From Cohnella thailandensis (GTDB lineage Bacteria > Bacillota > Bacilli > Paenibacillales > Paenibacillaceae), in the NCBI RefSeq assembly GCF_014212135.1, contig NZ_JACJVQ010000016.1, forward strand, positions 1 to 64,000: 64,000 nt of DNA, given 5' to 3'. Positions 46,783-54,900 of the stretch are shown here, one piece after another. Below the pieces are notes generated by a model. The model had not been told where the DNA came from. It searched no databases and worked only from the letters and a program-made list of their open reading frames with translations. Each line of letters opens with the position of its first letter. Position 1 is the stretch's first letter. A program made the translations under genes and the position numbers.

Positions 46783-47811
46783 GTGTTCAAGAAGTTTGGC
46801 AAAATCGGGTCTCTCGCCGCGGTCGCGGCGCTTTCGCTGACGGTGCTGTCGGCGTGCGGCAGCAACAACAATAATGAGGGAGCGGCAAGCCCTTCCGCGT
46901 CGGCATCGCCGTCGTCTTCCGCAGCCGCCTCCCCGTCCGCTTCTCCATCCGCGTCCGAAGCGGCGGCTCCGGCCGAAGTGACGATTACGCACGCGCTCGG
47001 CACCGCGACCGTCAAGACGAATCCGGAGAAGGTCGTCGTGTTCGATTACGGCGCTCTCGATTCGCTAGACAAGCTCGGCGTCGAGATCGCGGGCCTGCCT
47101 AAGGCTTCTCTGCCTAGCTACCTGTCGAAATACGAGGATGCCAAGTATGAAGACGTGGGTACCCTGTTCGAGCCTGACTTCGAGAAGCTGGCCGCCATGA
47201 AGCCGGATGTCATCTTCATCGGAGGACGCACCGGCGAAGCATACGAAGAGCTGAACAAGATCGCTCCGACGATTCAATCGGCGGTCGACCAAACGAAGTA
47301 TCAGGAGTCGTTCAAGGAACTGGAAGGCTGGTACGGTCAGATTTTCTCGAAGCAGGCGGAGGTCGACGCCGCGCTGTCCGAGATCGCGGCGGCTCAAACC
47401 GATCTGAAAGCCAAGGCCGAGGGAGCGGGCAAGGCGCTTATCGTCCTGACGACCGGCGGCAAAATCAGCGCGTACGGATCGGGCTCGCGCTACGGAGTCA
47501 TCTATGACACGTACGGCTTCACGGCGGTCGACGATTCGATCGAGTCGGGCACGCACGGCCAGAGCATCTCGAACGAATACATCTCCGAGAAGAATCCGGA
47601 CGTCCTGTTCGTCATCGACCGCGACGTCATCGCGGGCGGAGAAGGCGCGAAACCGGCCAAGGAAGTCATCGAGAACGACCTCGTGAAGAAGACGAACGCC
47701 TACAAGAACGGCAAGATCATATACCTGGATCCGGAAGTATGGTACATCTCCACCGGCGGCCTGACCTCCGAGCTGAAGATGGTGCAGGAAGCGTCTCAAG
47801 CGGTTCAATAA
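46783..47811 (+). CDS. yclQ: Ferri-siderophore-binding lipoprotein, YclQ (FpbQ) family
   Basis: 342 residues from GTG at 46783 behind AAGGAGTGG. Signal peptide with lipobox LTVLSACGS, then a Ser/Ala/Pro tether and a class III binding fold (VTITHALGTATVKTNPEKVVVFDYGALDSLD, QSISNEYISEKNPDVLFVIDRD). In Bacillus subtilis YclQ binds petrobactin and related catecholates; the same ligand class is likely but not proven here. No siderophore synthesis genes are in the window, so the ligand may come from elsewhere in the genome or from other organisms. Confidence 0.92.
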   Translation: MFKKFGKIGSLAAVAALSLTVLSACGSNNNNEGAASPSASASPSSSAAASPSASPSASEAAAPAEVTITHALGTATVKTNPEKVVVFDYGALDSLDKLGVEIAGLPKASLPSYLSKYEDAKYEDVGTLFEPDFEKLAAMKPDVIFIGGRTGEAYEELNKIAPTIQSAVDQTKYQESFKELEGWYGQIFSKQAEVDAALSEIAAAQTDLKAKAEGAGKALIVLTTGGKISAYGSGSRYGVIYDTYGFTAVDDSIESGTHGQSISNEYISEKNPDVLFVIDRDVIAGGEGAKPAKEVIENDLVKKTNAYKNGKIIYLDPEVWYISTGGLTSELKMVQEASQAVQ

Positions 47812-47842
47812 CAATGACAAGGTTCAGAGAGGAGTGACGGGC

Positions 47843-48172
47843 ATGTTCGTCATGATAAGAACGATCGCCGTCGAGAAGGGCCACGCCGACAAGGTCGTCG
47901 AGCGCTTCAGCCAGCCGGGCAAGCTGGACGGGAGGGAAGGGCTTATCGACGTCAGCGTTATGGTGAACAAGCGGGCGAAGGAGAACGACGAGGTCGTCGT
48001 CCTGATCCGTTGGGAGTCCGAGGAGGCTTGGAAGGCTTGGGAGAAGAGCCCCGAGCACATCCAGGGCCACCGCGACAGCAAGGGCAAGACGCCTCCGGAA
48101 TACGTGCTGAGCACGACGGTGAATTTGTACGACGCGAAGGCGGTCAAGAAGGGACCGGCTTCTCGGCAATAG
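47843..48172 (+). CDS. Antibiotic-biosynthesis-monooxygenase-fold protein, IsdG/HmoA-like heme monooxygenase
   Basis: 109 residues from ATG at 47843 behind AGAGGAGTGACGG; it starts 31 bases after yclQ and is probably in the same Fur-regulated operon. A ferredoxin-like ABM domain with LIRWESEEAWKAWEKSPEH and a likely heme-ligand His in EHIQGHRDSK. The Asn at position 7 conserved in staphylococcal IsdG is Thr here (MFVMIRT), so heme cleavage or its products may differ. The iron context supports a role in releasing iron from heme. Confidence 0.85.
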   Translation: MFVMIRTIAVEKGHADKVVERFSQPGKLDGREGLIDVSVMVNKRAKENDEVVVLIRWESEEAWKAWEKSPEHIQGHRDSKGKTPPEYVLSTTVNLYDAKAVKKGPASRQ

Positions 48173-48179
48173 AACATGA

Positions 48180-48216
48180 AGAAAGCGCGGAGGTACGGCT
48201 CCGCGCTTTTTTTTTA
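48180..48216 (+). terminator. Terminator of the iron-uptake operon
   Basis: AAAGCGCGGA pairs with TCCGCGCTTT, followed by an uninterrupted T-run. Confidence 0.92.
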
Positions 48217-48251
48217 ACGACAAATCATGAATCGCCCCGCTTAGGAAGCTA

Positions 48252-48383
48252 TAACGGACATGGCAGCCCCTTAGCCGCACGTTAACGCCCATCTTGAATT
48301 TTAACGGACATGAGAGACCCTTATTCTTTAAAAATCGCTTTTTCAAACGAGAAAATCATTTCTAACGGTCTCTTATGTCCGTT
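48252..48383. repeat. TAACGGACAT repeat elements forming a long stem-loop
   Basis: TAACGGACATGRSAG plus CCCTTA occurs at 48252 and 48302 (50 bp apart). An inverted copy, GGTCTCTTATGTCCGTTA at 48366-48383, pairs with the copy at 48302-48319 over 17 of 18 bases around an AT-rich loop. The same element is present at 28590. It lies between convergent genes, where it may act as a second terminator-like structure. There is no gene here. Confidence 0.8.
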
Positions 48384-48438
48384 AAATTTGGCCTTCAGAG
48401 ACAAGGCATTTTATTTGATCGACTGACGATTTATTGTC

Positions 48439-49356
48439 CTATTCGAACTCTATCATCAGGTCGGGGAGCGCCGTTTCGGAGTTCTCCAGCAGCTTGAACA
48501 TCATGGCCGAAGCGGCCTCGGCCTTCGAGACTTTAGGCACAAGGCGGTTGATACGCTCCGGCAGGTACTCGGGACAGCCGGAGGTACAGACGACGAGCAA
48601 GTCTAGCGAAGGCCGGTACGCCAGCAGCCGCAAAGCGAGAAATTCGCCGATCACGACGACCGGACTGTCCCGGTGCCGATCCGCGAACGCACGCAGTCCC
48701 TCGTCCCCGTCGTTTGTTTGTTTGATTTTCCCCGGGTCCAATCCGCTTGCGCTACGAATCGCCTGAATCGCCGCCTGATTGTGGTAGTCCTCATGGACGA
48801 CGGCGAACGTGCTTGTCTCGCCCAGGCGCGCGCGAACCGTTCGGAAAAGCTGCCCGTAATTCGGAGTCAGCTTGCGGAACAGAGAATCCTCGATCGATCC
48901 GTCAACGAGGAGGAGTGGGGAGCCGTACGGGAATTTCTCCGAAACCCGATAAAAGGAGCTCTCGCGGGCATCGATCAGGAAGACGCCGTCCAGCTTCCGC
49001 TCGGCGATGATCGAGAAATCGGGCTGCTTTGGGTCGATGCGCGTCACCATGAGATGATAGCTTTTGGCGCGGCAGCTTCGCTCGAGCTCATCGAGGAATT
49101 TGCCGTAGCTTACGTATTTGGAGACGAGATCGGATTCCTCTCCGACGAGGAGAACGCCCAGAAGGTTCGTGCGGCCTGACGATAGGGAGCGGGCAGCCAG
49201 ATTCTGCACGTAGTTCAGCTTGGCGGCCGCGTCGAGCACGCGCCGCTTCGTCTCTTCGGGAATCGTCTGGTTAGGCGCCTTGTTCAGCACGTAGCTCGCC
49301 GTCGCGATCGACACCCCGGCTTCCTTGGCCACGTCCTTCAGCGTCGTTTTCCTCAT
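48439..49356 (-). CDS. LacI-family transcriptional regulator
   Basis: 305 residues from ATG at 49356 behind AAAGGGGCG; a 28-residue upstream extension of the frame would cross its own promoter and is rejected. HTH TTLKDVAKEAGVSIATASYVLNKAP and an effector domain. It diverges from an MFS transporter, and a perfect palindromic operator (CTTAAACGTTTAAG) sits in the shared promoter region, so it most likely represses the transporter and perhaps itself. The ligand is unknown. Confidence 0.9.
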   Translation of the reverse strand: MRKTTLKDVAKEAGVSIATASYVLNKAPNQTIPEETKRRVLDAAAKLNYVQNLAARSLSSGRTNLLGVLLVGEESDLVSKYVSYGKFLDELERSCRAKSYHLMVTRIDPKQPDFSIIAERKLDGVFLIDARESSFYRVSEKFPYGSPLLLVDGSIEDSLFRKLTPNYGQLFRTVRARLGETSTFAVVHEDYHNQAAIQAIRSASGLDPGKIKQTNDGDEGLRAFADRHRDSPVVVIGEFLALRLLAYRPSLDLLVVCTSGCPEYLPERINRLVPKVSKAEAASAMMFKLLENSETALPDLMIEFE

Positions 49357-49401
49357 TGCAGGTTCGCCCCTTTCCGCCTCATCATCCATTAACTGTATGC
49401 T

Positions 49402-49430
49402 ATCATAATCGGGCAACGGACGGGTGTCAA
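49402..49430 (-). promoter_or_regulatory. Promoter of the LacI regulator gene
   Basis: On the minus strand: TTGACA (49430-49425), 17-base spacer, TATGAT (49407-49402). It is back-to-back with the MFS promoter. Confidence 0.75.
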
Positions 49431-49447
49431 ACGATTCCAAAACAGGA

Positions 49448-49500
49448 TTGACAAGGAACCCGATCGTTTCTATACTGAAATCACTTAAACGTTTAAGCGA
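49448..49500 (+). promoter_or_regulatory. MFS promoter with LacI-type operator
   Basis: TTGACA (49448-49453), 17-base spacer, TATACT (49471-49476). Just downstream lies TCACTTAAACGTTTAAGCGA (49481-49500), whose centre CTTAAACGTTTAAG is a perfect palindrome of LacI-operator type, placed where a repressor would block the start of transcription. Confidence 0.85.
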
Positions 49501-49553
49501 AGGTGTTGGCGAGAAATTCCATCTTGTGAAAAGTCCAATGAGGAGGTGAGAGG

Positions 49554-50858
49554 ATGGAGGCGCCGCTTCAGGGTCAGCCGAGGGAGAACGATGCCGTAAG
49601 GGCGGGGCTCCCGGAAGCCGCTGCGGATCGCCCGGTTTGGCGCAACCGTCGGTTCCTGTGGCTGTTATCGGGGTTCACGGCTTCCATCTTCGGAGACAGC
49701 TTCAACGGCATCGCGCTGAGCCTATGGGTGCTCCAGACGACGGGAAGCGCCCAGCGCATGGCGGCCGTTCAGATCTGCACGATGGCGATCGCCTTCGTGT
49801 TCGGCTCGTTCGCCGGCACGATAGCGGATCGAATGGATCGCAGGAGGCTGATGCTGTTATCCGATTGGTCGAGGTGCGTCACGGCGGCTTTGTTGGGGGT
49901 AAGCTTGTTCGTGGTCGAGGCGCCTTTTGCCGTTATGCTCGTTCTGGTGTCCTTGGCGATGTTCGCGGGGTTATTCTACGGGCCGTCCTTCCAAGCGGCA
50001 ACGACGCAACTGGTCGGAGCAAGCCGAGTCCAGCAAGCGTCCGGCTCGATCTATCTGTTCGACAACGTCGCCCGAATCTCGGGGCTGGCGCTGGCGGGCG
50101 TCGTCGTATCGGCGTTCGGAGGATTGGCGGCGATCCTGACGACCTCCGCGGCGTATTTGATCTCTTCGATTTGTACTCTGGCGGCAGGTAGATTTTCTTC
50201 AGGGGAACGATTCCCAGCAGGAGAGCGATCTTCTTTGGAGAGAAAGAAGCCGTCGTTCCTCCAGGATTGGCGAGGAGGGCTCTCGTACATTCGCCGAAAC
50301 CCGTTGATCCGGTCGGTCGTCCTGCTGAGTCCTCTTCTCTCCGCTTTCTTCCTGACGGCCATCATGCTGGTGCAGGTCATCGCCATAAACGATTGGAAGG
50401 CGGGACCGATCGAGTTCGGGCTGATCGAGATGTGCGTTCCGCTCGGCTACGTGACGGGAGCGAGCTTCCTGATCGCGTTAGGACAACGGTTAACCCGGCG
50501 CGGCAGGCTTGTCTTTCTGGGACTCCTTCTTCTTGGCCCGATGTACTTGCTGATCTCCTCGCTTGATTCGCCCCGGCTGGCGATTCCTTTCGTTCTGCTG
50601 GGAGGACTGCTTTTCTCCTTCTGCTCCATGCTGGCTCAAGTCATTCTTAAGAGCGAAGTGGCTAGCGAATGGCAGGGAAGGGTGTTCGGGACGGTCGGGG
50701 CGATCTCGAGCGTGGCTCCTTCGTTGGGCCTTGCGATCGCCTCGGTGTTGGCGGACCGTTGGGGCGCGGCGACCGTCTTGGCATGGGAGAGCGTCGGATT
50801 GCTCGTAGTCGGCATTGCGGCGGGGATGATATTGAAGCCGATTCGGGAGTATCGGTGA
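49554..50858 (+). CDS. Major facilitator superfamily exporter (MFS_3/enterobactin-exporter-like)
   Basis: 434 residues, about 12 membrane segments, ATG behind GAGGAGGTGAGAGG. The family features are seen in LSGFTASIFGDSFNGIALSLWVLQ and GTIADRMDRRRLMLLSDWSR between helices 2 and 3. Members export drugs, macrolides or siderophores. The nearby iron genes make a siderophore exporter conceivable, but the direct regulator is a LacI protein with no Fur box here, so a carbohydrate-linked signal is more likely to control it. The substrate cannot be deduced. Confidence 0.88.
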   Translation: MEAPLQGQPRENDAVRAGLPEAAADRPVWRNRRFLWLLSGFTASIFGDSFNGIALSLWVLQTTGSAQRMAAVQICTMAIAFVFGSFAGTIADRMDRRRLMLLSDWSRCVTAALLGVSLFVVEAPFAVMLVLVSLAMFAGLFYGPSFQAATTQLVGASRVQQASGSIYLFDNVARISGLALAGVVVSAFGGLAAILTTSAAYLISSICTLAAGRFSSGERFPAGERSSLERKKPSFLQDWRGGLSYIRRNPLIRSVVLLSPLLSAFFLTAIMLVQVIAINDWKAGPIEFGLIEMCVPLGYVTGASFLIALGQRLTRRGRLVFLGLLLLGPMYLLISSLDSPRLAIPFVLLGGLLFSFCSMLAQVILKSEVASEWQGRVFGTVGAISSVAPSLGLAIASVLADRWGAATVLAWESVGLLVVGIAAGMILKPIREYR

Positions 50859-51022
50859 TTGAGGGCTATCACCTCGGCATTTACCGTGAGGGCCAGTCTC
50901 CCCTTCGGGAGAGATTCTCAATAATTGAGTCGTAGAGTGGAAGAGCGCCTTTCCTCATGGGATTGTTCGCTCCTCCCTCGCAGTACCGTGCTTGCGCTAT
51001 TTACGCAATCGCTTCTGTCCTA

Positions 51023-51697
51023 TCATGGGTGCTTGTGCTCCAAATTGTAAGATTCGGCAACGGGCGTTCCAGGCTCGGGCAGCTTCTTCAATCCGGCCGC
51101 ATACAACGGACCGTGCACCAGAATGGTTGTCAGGATGCGCGCCATTTCCTCGGGCGACTCTTGCCTGCCGCTCTCCAGCCATTGTTGAATCACGCCGAGG
51201 TGCGCCGATCCCACGTACGTAGCAAAATACTTTGCCGGAACGAGGCATTCTTCTTCATTGATCAGCACGTCCGGGCTTTTCCCCAGCATCGTCTCCCGAA
51301 AAAAATCTTTAAACCTGGTCTGGAACGTCATGTCTCCCTTCGGTCCCAATGCCGCTCTCATAAATCGGCTGTGCTCGTTCAAGAACTCGAAGATGGCTAC
51401 AACAAGCGGATAAATCTCCAATCGGGGCGGCGAATGCCGCATCTCCGCTGTCACCGATGGGACCGTCTTCTTCACTAGTTTGGACAGCCGGACCATGATC
51501 TCTTCTTCGCATTTGGCCATCAGATCGTATTTGTCGTGATAATGGTCGTAGAACGTGCCGCGGTTGATTCTGGCCCGCGTCGTAATGTCTTTGACTGTAA
51601 CCGTTTCGAACCCCTTCTCTTCGATCAATTCCACCAGCGCATCCCGAATCGCCTGTTTGCTGCGGACCACCCGCAGATCGGTCGTGTTCCCGCTCAT
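51023..51697 (-). CDS. TetR/AcrR-family transcriptional regulator
   Basis: 224 residues from ATG at 51697 behind GGGGGAG. N-terminal HTH (SKQAIRDALVELIEEKGFETVTVKDITTRARINRGTFYDHYHDKYDL) and a C-terminal TetR_C-type domain (PAKYFATYVGSAHLGVIQQWLESGRQESPEEMARIL). It is convergent with the MFS gene and divergent from the giant SLH protein 250 bases away. Its target could be either itself or the surface protein. No clear palindromic operator was found in 51698-51953. Confidence 0.92.
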   Translation of the reverse strand: MSGNTTDLRVVRSKQAIRDALVELIEEKGFETVTVKDITTRARINRGTFYDHYHDKYDLMAKCEEEIMVRLSKLVKKTVPSVTAEMRHSPPRLEIYPLVVAIFEFLNEHSRFMRAALGPKGDMTFQTRFKDFFRETMLGKSPDVLINEEECLVPAKYFATYVGSAHLGVIQQWLESGRQESPEEMARILTTILVHGPLYAAGLKKLPEPGTPVAESYNLEHKHP

Positions 51698-51953
51698 CCG
51701 AATCTCCCCCCGTTTTTCCCGGAAAATTTTACCCGACACCTTGGCCAAACGTGTTCGTTAACCGACACATTCGCCATTATTGCTCGTTGAAGCCTTGCTT
51801 GTCCCGCATAATAATAATCTACTAGATGCTCATTAAATTATAAATCCGTAGTTGGAGGAGAGCCAATAATAGACGACAAAATTCGGGAAGGCAGAATTAT
51901 GACGAAATAGATCGTATATGTAAATCGAGTCGTAGAATGTGGGAGTGTTTATC

Positions 51954-54900
51954 ATGTTATTCATGAAAAGGCGAAGTATCATTCCTCTTGTTCTGTCTTT
52001 CGTGTTGCTGCTGGCTGCGGCGGTTCCTTACGGCTCCGGGAAGGCGAATGCGGCGCAAACGGGAGCGGGAAGCGGAATCGTAAAAATCGCCGCGGGAGCG
52101 TATCATTCGTTGGCGCTGAAGTCGGACGGCACCGTTGTCGCCTGGGGAAGCAATAGCGCTGGTCAAACGGACGTGCCGGACGAGCTTGCCGGGCCGGGGA
52201 AAGCGATCGATATCGCGGCGGCAGGGAATTATTCGCTGGCGCTGAAATCGGACGGCACCGTCGTTGCCTGGGGTGATAATCATAATGGGGTAACGGACGT
52301 GCCGGCCGGACTTACCGGGGTTGTGGCGATCGCAGCGGGAGGCGCTCATGTGCTGGCGCTGAAATCGGACGGCACCGTCGTCGCCTGGGGAAGTAATACG
52401 TTTGGTCAATCGACCGTGCCGGCCGGACTTACCGGGATCGTGGCGGTCGCGGCGGGAGAGATTCATTCGCTGGCGCTGAAGTCGGACGGCACCGTCGTCG
52501 CCTGGGGAAATAATGATGAGGGTCAAACGAACGTGCCGAACGGGCTTGCCAAACCGGTCAAGGGTGGCGCTGTCGCGGCGGGATCGATTCATTCGCTGGC
52601 GCTGAAGTCGGACGGCACCGTCGAAGCCTGGGGAGGCAGCCCGGGAGAAGTCTGGGGAGACGGCGACCCGAGAATTGGTCAATTGACCGTGCCGGCCGGG
52701 CTTGCCGGGGTGACGGCAATCGCAGCGGGAGCGTATCATTCGCTGGCACTGAAGGCGAACGGCTCTGTTGTCGCTTGGGGAGATAACCGTTACGGTCAAA
52801 CGGACGTGCCCGGGCTCTCCGGCGTGAAGGCCGTCTCGGCGGGAACGCAACATTCGCTGGCGCTGACAGCGAACGGCACCGTCGTCGCTTGGGGAGATAA
52901 CTATTATGGTCAAACGACCGTGCCGGCCGGACTCTCCGGGGTGGTGGCGATCGCGGCGGGAGGGTTTCATTCGCTGGCGTTGAAGGCCGACGGCACCGTT
53001 GTCGCCTGGGGAAGTAATGCCGGTGGCCAAACGAACGTGCCTGCCGGACTCTCCGGGGTGGTGGCGATCGCGGCGGGAGGGATACATTCGCTGGCGCTGA
53101 AGTCGGACGGTACCGTCGTCGCCTGGGGCGGCGATTTTCATGGTCAATCGTACGTTCCGGCCGGGCTTACCGGAGTGGTGGCGATCTCGGCGGGAGGGCT
53201 TCATTCGGTGGCGCTGAAAACGGACGGTACCGTCGTCGCCTGGGGTGATGATTTTTATGGTCAATCGGACGTGCCTGCCGGACTCTCCGGGGTGGTGGCG
53301 ATCTCGGCGGGAGGGACTCTTTCGCTGGCGCTGAAGTCGGACGGCACCGTCGTCGCCTGGGGGGATAACTATTATGGTCAATTGAACGTGCCGGGTAATA
53401 ACCGCCTGAGCGGCCTTACGGTGCAGGAGGGCGACCTGGATCCCGATTATTCCTCTTCGGTCACCGCTTATACCCTCGACGGCCCATTGGTATCGAGCGT
53501 GCATATCAAGGCAACGCTCGCCGACCCGACTTACGCCCAGCTTTATGTCGACGACAAGCCGGTAGCCAGCGGGAATACCGCTACGGTCAGCGTCTCGGGA
53601 GCGTCGACGGTCATCCCGATTCGGGTGGAACCGTATTTGAAGCCGCCTCGAACGTATACGATCACCGTGCATGGAGACGGAGAGCCTCCTGAAGTTCAGT
53701 TCGCCGCGAACGGACATGCGACGCCTTCGCACACGGCGGAGAGCACCGTAACCGTGACGGATGCGGAAAGCGGCGTCGACACAGCCTCGCTGCAATACGC
53801 ATGGACGCAAGACACGGCCGTTCCCGCAGACGGCTGGACCGATTTTGCCGACGGCGACACGCTGCGGCAGACGAGCGGGGACGGCAACTGGTACTTGCAT
53901 ATTCGCGCGCATGATCTGGCCGGGAATGTCGCCGACGCGGTATCGAATGCGTTCGTGCTGGACAATACGGCACCGGAGCTTGCGTTGAACGGCAGCAATC
54001 CGATGAATATCCCGCAAGGCGGGGCGTATACGGAACCGGGGGCGACCGCGACCGATGCGATCGACGGAAATCTCTCCTCGTCCGTCGTCATTACGGGCGA
54101 CGTCGACACGACACGCCTTGGCAATTACCCGGTTCAATATGCGGTAACGGACCGCGCCGGGAATATCGCTTCGGTCATCCGCAATGTGTACGTGTACGAC
54201 GGAGACGAGCCGGCGATTTATTTGAACGGAGCGAATCCCATGACGGTTGAAGCGAACAGCCCGTTTGTCGATCCCGGCGCAACGGCGCAGGATGCGCAGG
54301 ACGGCGATCTTTCCGCTTCGATCGTGGTGACCGGAACGGTGGATACGTCGACACTCGGCACGTATACGCTGACCTATAACGTTTCCGATGCCGCAGGCAA
54401 TGCGGCTGCGACCGTGACGCGCACGGTCTATGTGCAAGATACGCAGCCTCCCGTTCTCGCGCTGCTCGGCGATCCCGCGATGAGCGTGCCGCTGGGCGCA
54501 GCGTTTGCCGATCCCGGAGCGCAAGCGACCGATGCCTATTATGGCGACATCTCCGATCGCATTGTCGTGACCGGAACGGTAGATACAAGCCAAGCGGGCG
54601 AGTATACGCTGCGGTACAGCGTGGAGGATCCATCCGGCAATTCCGCCTCAGTCATCCGCGATGTGAACGTGTACGACGGAGACGAGCCGGTCATTAATTT
54701 GAACGGACCGAACCCCATGACGGTGGAAGCGAACAGCCCGTTTGTCGATCCCGGCGCAACGGCGCAGGATGCGCAGGACGGCGATCTTTCCGTTTCGATC
54801 ATGGTGACCGGAACGGTGGATACGTCGACACTCGGCACGTATACGCTGACCTATAACGTTTCCGATGCCGCAGGCAATGCGGCTGCGACCGTGACGCGCA

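Noticed and set aside
51957..54593. 878-codon minus-strand open frame opposite the SLH protein
   Set aside because: Caused by the repeated RCC1 and Ig-like coding sequence; no ribosome site and no known domains.
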